Shown here: piece after piece, positions 18,320 through 34,867 of the stretch
Position numbering within the stretch: the first letter of the stretch is position 1
Layout: each line of letters opens with the position of its first letter
Source of the DNA: Curtobacterium sp. BH-2-1-1
Lineage (GTDB): Bacteria; Actinomycetota; Actinomycetes; Actinomycetales; Microbacteriaceae
NCBI RefSeq assembly: GCF_001806325.1
Contig: NZ_CP017580.1
Location: 2,232,001-2,296,000 of the forward strand
DNA length: 64,000 bases
Reading direction: 5' to 3'
Notes under the pieces: model-generated
Told to the model about the DNA's origin: nothing
The model's input: the letters and a program-made list of their open reading frames with translations, nothing else
Database searches by the model: none
Translations under genes and position numbers: made by a program

Positions 18320-19417
18320 ATGTCCGTATCCGTCGCCGTGGCGGGAGCCTCCGGCTACGCGGGCGGTGAGCTCCTGCGCGTGCTCTCCGCCCATCCCGAG
18401 TTCGACGTCAGGACGGTGACGGCGTTCTCGAACGCCGGACAGCCGCTCATCGCGACGCAGCCGCACCTCCGCTCGCTGTCGCACCTGACCCTCGAGCCGA
18501 CGACGGCGGAGAACCTGCGCGGACACGACGTCGTGTTCCTGGCGCTGCCGCACGGCCAGTCCGGGGCCATCACCGCGGAGCTCGGCGGCGACGCCCTCGT
18601 CGTGGACTGCGGCGCGGACCACCGGCTGACGGACCCGGCGGCGTGGGAAGCGTTCTACGGCGGCGACTACCACGGCGCGTGGACCTACGGGCTGCCGGAG
18701 CTGCTGCACGCGGCGCCGACGCCCGGGTCGGCGGACGAGTGGCGTGACGTGGACGACATCCAGACGCAGAGCCGGCAGCGGGCGGCGCTCGTGGGGACGA
18801 AGCGGATCGCCGTCCCCGGGTGCAACGTGACCGCGGTCACGCTCGGCATCCAGCCGGGCATCCAGGCCGGGCTGATCGAGTCGGACGACCTCGTGGCCGT
18901 GCTGAGCGTCGGCCCGAGCGGTGCCGGCAAGAAGCTCGCGAGCACGTACCTGGCGTCCGAGATCATGGGCTCCGCGAGCGCGTACGCGGTCGGCGGGAAG
19001 CACCGCCACATCCCGGAGATCCAGCAGAACCTCGTGGTCGCCGGCGCGTCCGAGGTGACGATCTCGTTCACCCCGGTCCTCGTGCCCATGTCCCGCGGCA
19101 TCCTGGCGACGACGACTGCGAAGCTCGCGCCCGGTGTGAGCGCCCGTGACGTCCGGCTCGCCTGGGAGCAGGCCTACGCCGACGAGCCCTTCGTGCACCT
19201 CCTGTCCGAGGGCGAGTTCCCCCGGGTCGCCGACACCATCGGCGCGAACACCGCACTGATCGGGCTGGCGGTCGACGAGGCCGCCGGTCGCGTCGTCGCG
19301 GTGAGCGCCCTCGACAACCTGGCCAAAGGCACCGCCGGTGCTGCGGTCCAGTCGACGAACATCGCCCTGGGCTTCCCGGAGACCCTCGGCCTCAGCGTGG
19401 ACGGAGTCGCACCGTGA
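18320..19417 (+). CDS. argC: N-acetyl-gamma-glutamyl-phosphate reductase
   Basis: This 365-residue NADPH enzyme reduces N-acetylglutamyl-phosphate to the semialdehyde (step 3 of arginine synthesis). It has the dinucleotide motif [12 protein letters not shown] at the N-terminus, the active-site Cys in VPGCNVTAV, and the catalytic His region [18 protein letters not shown] precedes the ATG. First gene of the arg cluster, 77 bp after pheT; I see no ARG box in that gap. Its stop overlaps the argJ start (GTGA). Confidence 0.97.
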   Translation: MSVSVAVAGASGYAGGELLRVLSAHPEFDVRTVTAFSNAGQPLIATQPHLRSLSHLTLEPTTAENLRGHDVVFLALPHGQSGAITAELGGDALVVDCGADHRLTDPAAWEAFYGGDYHGAWTYGLPELLHAAPTPGSADEWRDVDDIQTQSRQRAALVGTKRIAVPGCNVTAVTLGIQPGIQAGLIESDDLVAVLSVGPSGAGKKLASTYLASEIMGSASAYAVGGKHRHIPEIQQNLVVAGASEVTISFTPVLVPMSRGILATTTAKLAPGVSARDVRLAWEQAYADEPFVHLLSEGEFPRVADTIGANTALIGLAVDEAAGRVVAVSALDNLAKGTAGAAVQSTNIALGFPETLGLSVDGVAP

Positions 19418-20613
19418 CCGACGCAAGCCAGCCCACCCACACCGACCCGGGCCTCCAGGGCGTCACCGCGGCAGCGGGCTTCCGCGCGGCCGGCGTGACG
19501 GCCGGTCTCAAGTCGAGCGGCAAGCCCGACGTTGCCCTCGTCGTCAACGACGGGCCGGACGCCGCAGTGGCCGCGGTCTTCACCAGCAACCGTGCCCAGG
19601 CGCACCCCGTGATCTGGTCGCGCCAGGCGGTCGGCGACGGTACCGCCCGAGCGGTCGTCCTGAACTCCGGCGGCGCAAACTGCTTCACCGGTCCGTTCGG
19701 CTTCCAGACCACCCACATGACCGCCGAAGCCGTGGGCGAGGCGCTCGGCATCGGCGCCGGCGACGTCGTCGTCTGCTCGACCGGCCTCATCGGGGTCGGC
19801 GACCAGACGTTCCGCGACAACGTCCTCAGGGGCGTCGACCTCGCGAGTGCGGCACTGTCGGCCGACGGCGGTCCGGACGCCGCGACCGCCATCATGACCA
19901 CCGACACGAAGCCGAAGCAGTCGGTCGTCACCGAGGACGGCTGGACCGTCGGCGGCATGGCCAAGGGCGCGGGCATGCTCGCACCCGGGCTCGCGACGAT
20001 GCTCGTCGTGATCACCACGGACGCCGTCGTCGGCTCGGACGAGCTCGACCAGGCGCTCCGGGCCGCCACCCGCGTCACCTTCGACCGGGTCGACTCGGAC
20101 GGCTGCATGTCGACGAACGACACCGTGGTGCTGCTGTCCTCCGGCGCGAGCGGCGTCACGCCCGAGGTCGGCGACTTCCAAGAAGCCCTGACCGCGGTCT
20201 GCGCCGACCTCGCACGGCAGCTGCAGCAGGACGCCGAGGGCGCGAGCCACGACATCGCGATCCACGTCGTGAACGCCGCGACCGAGGACGACGCCGTCAC
20301 GGTCGGCCGGAGCGTCGCCCGGAACAACCTGTTCAAGGCCGCGGTGTTCGGCAACGACCCGAACTGGGGCCGGGTGCTCGCTGCGATCGGCACCACCGAC
20401 GCCGAGTTCGACCCGTACGCCGTCGACGTCTCGATGAACGGGGTCCGTGTCTGCCACGCCGGCGCACCGGACGAGCCGAGCGACCGCGTCGACCTGACGC
20501 CGCGCGACACCGACGTCCTCATCGACCTCGGCGTCGGACCGTTCTCGGCGACGATCCTGACGAACGACCTCACGCACGACTACGTCCACGAGAACAGCGC
20601 GTACACCAGCTGA
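19414..20613 (+). CDS. argJ: Glutamate N-acetyltransferase / ornithine acetyltransferase
   Basis: A 399-residue ArgJ, which moves the acetyl group from N-acetylornithine to glutamate and so recycles acetate. Like all ArgJ proteins it should cut itself into alpha and beta chains before the Thr in [13 protein letters not shown]; that Thr is the nucleophile. Other signature parts are [10 protein letters not shown] and the C-terminal [10 protein letters not shown]. Whether it is also a glutamate acetyltransferase with acetyl-CoA cannot be told. Start and stop overlap argC and argB. Confidence 0.97.
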   Translation: MTDASQPTHTDPGLQGVTAAAGFRAAGVTAGLKSSGKPDVALVVNDGPDAAVAAVFTSNRAQAHPVIWSRQAVGDGTARAVVLNSGGANCFTGPFGFQTTHMTAEAVGEALGIGAGDVVVCSTGLIGVGDQTFRDNVLRGVDLASAALSADGGPDAATAIMTTDTKPKQSVVTEDGWTVGGMAKGAGMLAPGLATMLVVITTDAVVGSDELDQALRAATRVTFDRVDSDGCMSTNDTVVLLSSGASGVTPEVGDFQEALTAVCADLARQLQQDAEGASHDIAIHVVNAATEDDAVTVGRSVARNNLFKAAVFGNDPNWGRVLAAIGTTDAEFDPYAVDVSMNGVRVCHAGAPDEPSDRVDLTPRDTDVLIDLGVGPFSATILTNDLTHDYVHENSAYTS

Positions 20614-21650
20614 TGGCCGACGACAGCATCCTCTCGAAGGAAGAAGAGCACGAGCTCGCGACCGTCAAGGCCGCGACCCTCATCGAGTCCCTGCCGTGGC
20701 TGAAGCGGTTCTCGGGCAAGATCGTCGTCGTCAAGTTCGGCGGCAACGCCATGGTGAACGAGGACCTCAAGCGCGCGTTCGCCGAGGACATGGTCTACCT
20801 CCGGTACGCCGGCCTCCACCCGGTGGTCGTGCACGGCGGCGGCCCGCAGATCTCGGCGGCGCTGAAGGAACAGGGCATCGCGTCCGAGTTCCGCGGCGGC
20901 TACCGAGTCACCACGACCGAGGCGATCACGGTCGTCCGCGACGTGCTCGCCGGCGAGGTCAACCGCGAGATCGTCGACCTGATGAACGAGCACGGCGAGG
21001 GCCTCGCGGTCGGCGTCTTCGGCGACGGCGGCTCGCTGTTCACCGGCGAGAAGAAGGGCGTCGTCGTCGACGGCGAGCACTTCGACCTCGGGCACGTCGG
21101 CGACATCACGCACGTCGACCCCTCCGGTGTGCTCGCCGCGATCGAGGCCGGGCGCATCCCCGTGGTGTCGAGCATCGCCATCGACGACGCCCACCCGGAC
21201 CAGGCGCTCAACGTGAACGCCGACGCCGCGGCGGGCGCGCTCGCGATCGCCCTCAAGGCGTCGAAGCTCATGATGCTCACCGACGTCCCCGGCCTGTACC
21301 GCAACTGGCCGGACCGCGACTCGATCGTTGACCTCATCGCGGTCGAGGAACTCCGCGCGCTCCTGCCGTCACTCGAGTCGGGCATGATCCCGAAGATGAC
21401 CGCGTGCCTCGACGCCGTGGTCGGCGGGGTCGGCGGCGCGACGATCATCGACGGGCGGATCCCGCACTCGATCCTGCTCGAGGTGTTCACCCTGCGCGGC
21501 GCGGGCACCGAGGTGATCCCGGACCCGAGCCGACGCACCGAGAACCAGATGACCCACGCCGAGATCGGCCGACGCGTCGCAGCACCGTCGACGAGCAGCA
21601 CCACCGGCCAACACGTGGCCAGCACGACCGAGAAGGGACAGCCGCAGTGA
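20613..21650 (+). CDS. argB: Acetylglutamate kinase
   Basis: A 345-residue amino-acid kinase that phosphorylates N-acetylglutamate. Motifs: VVKFGGNAMV (ATP site), VVHGGGPQI (substrate loop), NVNADAAAGALA and KLMMLTDVPGLY. The C-terminus is about 35 residues longer than usual and rich in Ser/Thr/Gln (AAPSTSSTTGQH), probably disordered. It starts in the TGATG overlap with argJ and ends overlapping the argD GTG. In many bacteria ArgB is the point of arginine feedback; the N-terminal helix seen here (ATLIESLPWLKRF) is the one used by arginine-sensitive, hexameric enzymes. Confidence 0.97.
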   Translation: MADDSILSKEEEHELATVKAATLIESLPWLKRFSGKIVVVKFGGNAMVNEDLKRAFAEDMVYLRYAGLHPVVVHGGGPQISAALKEQGIASEFRGGYRVTTTEAITVVRDVLAGEVNREIVDLMNEHGEGLAVGVFGDGGSLFTGEKKGVVVDGEHFDLGHVGDITHVDPSGVLAAIEAGRIPVVSSIAIDDAHPDQALNVNADAAAGALAIALKASKLMMLTDVPGLYRNWPDRDSIVDLIAVEELRALLPSLESGMIPKMTACLDAVVGGVGGATIIDGRIPHSILLEVFTLRGAGTEVIPDPSRRTENQMTHAEIGRRVAAPSTSSTTGQHVASTTEKGQPQ

Positions 21651-22885
21651 GCACCGAGACGCAGACCGAGACCTGGAACGACCGGTTCGGGGCGTCGCTC
21701 ATGCGATCCCTGACCCCGCCGAAGATCATGCTCGAGCGCGGCGAGGGCTGTCGCGTCTGGGACGTCGACGGCAACGAGTACCTCGACTTCCTCGCCGGCA
21801 TCGCCGTCAACTCGCTCGGCCACGCGCACCCCGCGCTGGTCGAGGCGATCAGCGACCAGGCCGCCAAGCTCGTGCACGTCTCGAACTACTTCGCGACCCC
21901 GCCGCAGCTCGAGCTCGCCGAGCGGCTCAAGCGCATCACGGGCGCAGGTGAGGCCGGCCGTGTGTACTTCGGCAACTCCGGCGCCGAGGCCAACGAGGCC
22001 GCGTTCAAGCTCGCACGGCTGAACAAGGGCGCCGACGGGCAGAAGACCCGCATCCTCGCGCTGAAGCAGGGCTTCCACGGCCGCACGATGGGCGCGCTCG
22101 CGCTCACCGGCAAGCCCGCCCTGCAAGAGGACTTCCTGCCGATGGTCCCCGGGGTCGAGCACATCGACTCCACGGTCGCCGCGCTCGAGGAGTCGATCGA
22201 CGACACCGTGGCCGCGCTCATCGTCGAACCGATCAAGGGCGAGGCCGGCGTGGTCGACCTGCCCGAGGGGTTCCTGCTCGCCGCTCGCCGCCTGACCGCG
22301 GAACACGGCGTGCTGCTGATCCTCGACGAGATCCAGACGGGCGTGGGCCGGACCGGCAACTGGTTCACCTACCAGGGCCACGGTTTCGAGCCGGACGCCA
22401 TCACGATCGCGAAGGGCATCGCGGGCGGGTTCCCGATCGGCGCCCTGGTCACCTTCGGCTGGGCGTCCGAACTGTTCTCGGCCGGCCAGCACGGCTCGAC
22501 GTTCGGTGGCAACCCGCTCGGCACCCGGGTGGCGAACGCCGTCCTCGCCGAGATCGAGCGCGCGGACCTCGTGTCCGGTGCGGTGACGAAGGGGGAGCGG
22601 ATCCGTGCGGGCATCGCGAGCATCGGCTCGCCCCTCGTCGAAGAGGTCCGTGGCACCGGCCTCCTCATCGGGGTCGGTCTGACCGGCCCGGTCGCCGCCG
22701 CCGTCAACGCCGCCGCGCTCGAGCGCGGCCTGATCATCAACGCCCCGAACGAGTCGAGCCTGCGCATCGCGCCGCCGCTCGTCGTGTCCGACGCCGAGAT
22801 CGACGAGTTCGTGTCGATCCTCAGCGAGAGCCTGGCCGCAGTCGCCGCCGAGCAGGGCACCACCACCCAGGAGACCTCCGCATGA
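21647..22885 (+). CDS. argD: Acetylornithine aminotransferase
   Basis: A 412-residue PLP enzyme of aminotransferase class III. It has FGNSGAEANEAAFKLAR (cofactor phosphate binding), FHGRTMGALALTGK, LLILDEIQTGVGRTG, and the Schiff-base Lys in ITIAKGIAGGFPIGA. It makes N-acetylornithine from the semialdehyde with glutamate. The GTG at 21647 overlaps the argB stop, and its own stop overlaps the argF ATG, so it is coupled on both sides. Confidence 0.97.
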   Translation: MSTETQTETWNDRFGASLMRSLTPPKIMLERGEGCRVWDVDGNEYLDFLAGIAVNSLGHAHPALVEAISDQAAKLVHVSNYFATPPQLELAERLKRITGAGEAGRVYFGNSGAEANEAAFKLARLNKGADGQKTRILALKQGFHGRTMGALALTGKPALQEDFLPMVPGVEHIDSTVAALEESIDDTVAALIVEPIKGEAGVVDLPEGFLLAARRLTAEHGVLLILDEIQTGVGRTGNWFTYQGHGFEPDAITIAKGIAGGFPIGALVTFGWASELFSAGQHGSTFGGNPLGTRVANAVLAEIERADLVSGAVTKGERIRAGIASIGSPLVEEVRGTGLLIGVGLTGPVAAAVNAAALERGLIINAPNESSLRIAPPLVVSDAEIDEFVSILSESLAAVAAEQGTTTQETSA

Positions 22886-23883
22886 CCCGTCACTTCCTCC
22901 GCGACGACGACCTCAGCCAGGCGGAGCAGTCCGCGATCCTCGACCTCGCCGAGCAGATGAAGGCCGACCGGTGGGGTGCCAAGCCCCTCGCCGGACCGCA
23001 GAGCGTCGCCGTGATCTTCGACAAGTCGTCCACCCGCACGCGGGTGTCCTTCCACGTCGGCATCTCCGACCTCGGCGGCAGCCCGCTCATCATCTCGACG
23101 GCGAACAGCCAGCTGGGGGGCAAGGAGACGCCGTCCGACACCGCACGCGTCCTCGAGCGCATGGTGTCGGCGATCGTGTGGCGCACCTACGGCCAGGCCG
23201 GGCTCGAGGAGATGGCGGCGAACACCAGTGTCCCCGTCGTCAACGCCCTGTCGGACGACTTCCACCCGTGCCAGCTGCTCGCTGACCTGCTCACCATCCG
23301 CGAGCACCGCGGGACCCTGGCGGGGCAGACCGTGGCCTTCATCGGCGACGGCGCGAGCAACATGGCGCAGTCCTACCTGCTCGCCGGGGCCACCGCGGGC
23401 ATGCACGTCCGCGTCGCGGCACCGGCCGAGTTCTCCCCGGCGGCCGAGGTCGTCACGGACGCCGAGCGTCGCGCTGCCGTGACCGGCGGTTCCGTGCTCG
23501 TCGTGACCGACCCGGTCGCCGCCGTCGCCGGAGCGGACGTCGTCGTGACCGACACCTGGGTGTCGATGGGCAAGGAGGACGAGAAGCAGGCGCGGCTCGA
23601 CACCTTCAACGGGTACCGCGTGGACGACGCGATGATGGCGCACGCCGCCGACGACGCCGTGTTCATGCACTGCCTGCCCGCCGACCGTGGGTTCGAGGTC
23701 ACGGCCGAGGTCATCGACGGTCCGGGGAGCATCATCTGGGACGAGGCGGAGAACCGTCTCCACGCCCAGAAGGCGCTGCTCGCGTGGCTCCTCGCAGCGA
23801 ACGCGACCGGCGCTCCCACCGCGACCGGCGCTCCCGCCGCGACCGGCGCCCACGCGACGACCGGCGCCCCCGCGACCGCCTGA
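22882..23883 (+). CDS. argF: Ornithine carbamoyltransferase with tandem-repeat tail
   Basis: A 333-residue enzyme that makes citrulline from ornithine and carbamoyl-phosphate. The carbamoyl-phosphate motif is SSTRTRVSF, and the ornithine-side motif HCLPADRGFEV is complete. The enzyme proper ends near residue 307. A tail of about 25 residues follows, built of four ATGAPx-type units (ATGAPT, ATGAPA, ATGAHA, TTGAPA), coded by four 18-bp repeats at 23803-23874. The tail is absent from usual ArgF. The argR gene that follows argF in mycobacteria is missing here; argG comes 15 bp later. Confidence 0.96.
   Translation: MTRHFLRDDDLSQAEQSAILDLAEQMKADRWGAKPLAGPQSVAVIFDKSSTRTRVSFHVGISDLGGSPLIISTANSQLGGKETPSDTARVLERMVSAIVWRTYGQAGLEEMAANTSVPVVNALSDDFHPCQLLADLLTIREHRGTLAGQTVAFIGDGASNMAQSYLLAGATAGMHVRVAAPAEFSPAAEVVTDAERRAAVTGGSVLVVTDPVAAVAGADVVVTDTWVSMGKEDEKQARLDTFNGYRVDDAMMAHAADDAVFMHCLPADRGFEVTAEVIDGPGSIIWDEAENRLHAQKALLAWLLAANATGAPTATGAPAATGAHATTGAPATA
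23803..23874 (+). repeat. Four 18-bp tandem repeats in the 3' end of argF
   Basis: Units of the type GCGACCGGCGCTCCCACC at 23803, 23821, 23839 and 23857, with few changes between them. They stay in frame and code for the Ala/Thr/Gly/Pro tail of ArgF. Confidence 0.9.
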
Positions 23884-23898
23884 CCCAGGGAGACCACC

Positions 23899-27288
<3,390 letters not shown>

Positions 27289-27385
27289 TCCCCACCGGCA
27301 CGGCCGTCCGCCGCTGGCGGGTCGCGCCGGAACCGGCGGCGTGGCCCCGGGACCCGACCCGCGCCTCCTGGACCGCGCGCGCCGC

Positions 27386-27391
27386 TACGAT
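27386..27391 (+). promoter_or_regulatory. -10 element of a probable leaderless promoter for tyrS
   Basis: TACGAT, 6 nt before the GTG at 27398, no ribosome site. A family B half-site, CGCGCCTCCTG, lies 15 bp upstream at 27360-27370, near the expected -35. Confidence 0.6.
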
Positions 27392-27397
27392 GGCTGG

Positions 27398-28711
27398 GTG
27401 TCCAGTGAATCCGCTCACGATGTCCTGACGCGCCAGCAGAACGACCCGACCTTCGCCTCGGTCTGGGACGAACTGCGCTGGCGTGATCTGGTGCACGTCT
27501 CCACCGACGAGACGGCACTCAAGGAGGCTCTCGACGGCGAGCCGATCACGTACTACTGCGGTTTCGACCCGACGGCGCCGTCCCTGCACTGCGGGAACCT
27601 GCTGCAGCTGCTCACCATGCGCCGGATCCAGCTCGCCGGGCACAAGCCGCTCGCACTGGTCGGTGGTTCCACCGGGTTGATCGGCGATCCGCGGCCGACA
27701 GCCGAGCGGACGCTCAACACCCGCGAGACCGTGCAGGAGTGGGTCACGCGGTTGCAGGGCCAGGTGTCGCGGTTCCTCAGCCCCGACGGCGAGAACGGCG
27801 TGCGGCTGGTGAACAACCTCGACTGGACGGCACCGCTGTCCGCGATCGACTTCCTTCGCGACATCGGCAAGTACTTCCGCGTGAACTCGATGCTCAAGAA
27901 GGACGCCGTCGCCGCGCGCCTGAACTCCGACGCGGGCATCAGCTACACCGAGTTCAGCTACCAGATCCTGCAGGGCCTCGACTACCGCGAGCTCTTCCGC
28001 CAGTACGGGTGCACCCTGCAGACGGGCGGCTCGGACCAGTGGGGCAACCTGACCTCGGGGACGGAACTCATCCGTCGTGCCGAGGGGGCGACGGTGCACG
28101 CGCTGGGGACGCCCCTCATCACGAACTCCGACGGCACGAAGTTCGGCAAGAGCGAGGGCAACGCGATCTGGCTCGACCCGGACATGACCTCGCCGTACGC
28201 GTTCTACCAGTTCTGGCTCAACACGACGGACGCCGACGTGATCGCCCGGCTCCGCCAGTTCACGTTCCTGTCCCGCGCCGAGATCGAGCGGCTCGAGCAG
28301 GCCGTGGCCGACGAGCCGTTCCGGCGCGAGGCGCAACGGACCCTCGCGTTCGAGGTGACAGCGGTCGTGCACGGGGTCGAGGCGACGCAGGCGGCGATCG
28401 ATGCCTCCGCGGCGTTGTTCGGCAACGGCGACCTGGGCGCGCTGGACACCACCACCCTGCGGTCGGCGATCGCGGAGCTCCCGGGGTCGGTGGCGCTGCC
28501 CGGTGATGCGGACGTGGCCCGAGCGCTCGTCGACACCGAGTTGGTGAAGTCCCTCGGCGAAGCCCGTCGCGCCATCGACCAGGGTGGTGTGTACGTGAAC
28601 AACACCCGCGCCGAGGACCCGACCGCGCCGCTGTCCGACCTCGCCCTGCCCGGGGGAGTGCTCGTGCTCCGTCGTGGCAAGAAGACCCTGGCCGGCGTGA
28701 CGCTCTCCTGA
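27398..28711 (+). CDS. tyrS: Tyrosyl-tRNA synthetase
   Basis: A 437-residue class I synthetase. HIGH-type motif is LHCGN in FDPTAPSLHCGNLLQL, the tyrosine site is ISYTEFSYQILQGLDY, and the KMSKS-type motif is KFGKSEGNAIW. A C-terminal S4 RNA-binding domain (about 370-437; GVYVNNTRA) is complete. GTG at 27398 was chosen because it sits right after a -10 box with leaderless spacing. No T-box leader is present. A terminator follows before the rRNA operon. Confidence 0.97.
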   Translation: MSSESAHDVLTRQQNDPTFASVWDELRWRDLVHVSTDETALKEALDGEPITYYCGFDPTAPSLHCGNLLQLLTMRRIQLAGHKPLALVGGSTGLIGDPRPTAERTLNTRETVQEWVTRLQGQVSRFLSPDGENGVRLVNNLDWTAPLSAIDFLRDIGKYFRVNSMLKKDAVAARLNSDAGISYTEFSYQILQGLDYRELFRQYGCTLQTGGSDQWGNLTSGTELIRRAEGATVHALGTPLITNSDGTKFGKSEGNAIWLDPDMTSPYAFYQFWLNTTDADVIARLRQFTFLSRAEIERLEQAVADEPFRREAQRTLAFEVTAVVHGVEATQAAIDASAALFGNGDLGALDTTTLRSAIAELPGSVALPGDADVARALVDTELVKSLGEARRAIDQGGVYVNNTRAEDPTAPLSDLALPGGVLVLRRGKKTLAGVTLS

Positions 28712-28725
28712 TCGCCGCCGCTCGT

Positions 28726-28760
28726 CGATGCCCGGTTTCCCTGGTGGGAGCCGGGCATCG
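28726..28760 (+). terminator. Terminator after tyrS
   Basis: A 10-bp perfect stem (CGATGCCCGG at 28726-28735 with CCGGGCATCG at 28751-28760) and a 15-nt loop, 15 bp after the stop codon. It separates tyrS from the rRNA promoters. Confidence 0.8.
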
Positions 28761-28815
28761 CTGCGTCCGGGCCGCACGTGTTGCACAACGCGACACGCCC
28801 GGGATGTGGCCCGTC

Positions 28816-28845
28816 TTGGCGCACCCGCTGAACGCTGCGTATAGT
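28816..28845 (+). promoter_or_regulatory. rRNA operon promoter P1
   Basis: TTGGCG (28816-28821), an 18-bp spacer and TATAGT (28840-28845). It is about 430 bp before 16S rRNA. Good match to the vegetative consensus. Confidence 0.7.
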
Positions 28846-28948
28846 TCTTACTCGTCACCCCAAAGGTGCGGCGGAGCGGCTGGAGCGAAAGCCCAGAGCA
28901 CGCCGGCCCTCAAGCGGGACCATCCTCCACTGAAGTTCAGATCTTGCC

Positions 28949-28977
28949 TTGCGCTGGATCGCTTCGACGCCTAGGAT
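28949..28977 (+). promoter_or_regulatory. rRNA operon promoter P2
   Basis: TTGCGC (28949-28954), a 17-bp spacer and TAGGAT (28972-28977). It is about 300 bp before 16S rRNA. Two tandem promoters are common for rRNA operons. Confidence 0.65.
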
Positions 28978-29111
28978 GACTACTCCACCGGTTCTCTCCT
29001 ACGGGATGAGCCACTGGGCCTCAGGGTCCGACGACACACCGGTGGTCAAACCAAGAACGAAAGCCTCTCTGGCGGAACCTCTTTCGGGGTCGAGTGGGGA
29101 GTGCGTCTGGT

Positions 29112-29136
29112 CCTTGAGAACTCAACAGCGTGCACA
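29112..29136 (+). promoter_or_regulatory. Pre-16S antitermination/processing element
   Basis: CCTTGAGAACTCAACAGCGT is the actinobacterial leader element found before 16S genes. A sister copy, TTGAGAACTACACAGTGGAC, lies before 23S at about 31146. Together with the surrounding AT-richer leader it is expected to take part in antitermination and RNase III cleavage. The 29137-29278 stretch holds no gene. Confidence 0.65.
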
Positions 29137-29278
29137 TTGTCAATGCCAATTTATTGACCCCGTGACTCATCAGTTTGCTGGTGGGTTCGGAGACAATTCC
29201 TTTTGGATTGAAGATTGTCAGTAGACAGTCAACAGTCAGAATCAACTCGCTGACATCTTCGGGTGTTGGTTGTAATTT

Positions 29279-34379
<5,101 letters not shown>

Positions 34380-34513
34380 TACAACTATTTCCCACACTTC
34401 GGTGTGGGGCTCGCGTCCACTTTGTGGTTCCCGACAGACGATCGGGAACAAGAAACTGAACACCGCGCATGCGCGGAACAGCTTTCGAATTTCCAAGCGA
34501 TTGGGTCGAAGGT

Positions 34514-34632
34514 GTTCCGGTGGTCATAGCGAGAGGGAAACGCCCGGTCACATTCCGAACCCGGAAGCTAAGCCTCTCAGCGCCGATGGTACTGCAAGGG
34601 GGACCTTGTGGGAGAGTAGGACGCCGCCGGAC
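34514..34632 (+). rRNA. rrf: 5S ribosomal RNA
   Basis: About 119 nt, starting GTTCCGGTGGTCATAGCG and ending with the complementary arm near CCGCCGGAC. It holds the conserved CCCGGTCACATTCCGAACCC and the GATGGTACTG / GGGAGAGTAGG parts. It lies 134 bp after the 23S end. Confidence 0.96.
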
Positions 34633-34650
34633 TCAATTTAGTAAGAAGAT

Positions 34651-34716
34651 GTGGCCATCGGCCCTCCATCGAGAACTCGTAGGGGAGACCCTCGTTCTCG
34701 GGAGGCCGGTGGCTAC
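34651..34716 (+). terminator. rRNA operon terminator, long hairpin
   Basis: A 66-nt hairpin. An outer stem pairs 34651-34667 with 34701-34716 (one bulged C and two G-U pairs), and an inner stem pairs CGAGAAC (34670-34676) with GTTCTCG (34694-34700). T-rich sequence (TTCTGTTTCT) follows. It is placed 18 bp after 5S. Confidence 0.85.
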
Positions 34717-34867
34717 TTCTGTTTCTGCCGCACCTCGCTCGACTCGTGCGCTCGTTCGTGATGGACTGGGTGCACGCGTACGGGCGGGACAGTGCGGCGC
34801 CGACACACACAACGACACAGCGGACGATGGCCTGGGCGAGCGCTCGGGCACGCAATGAGGAGCAACG

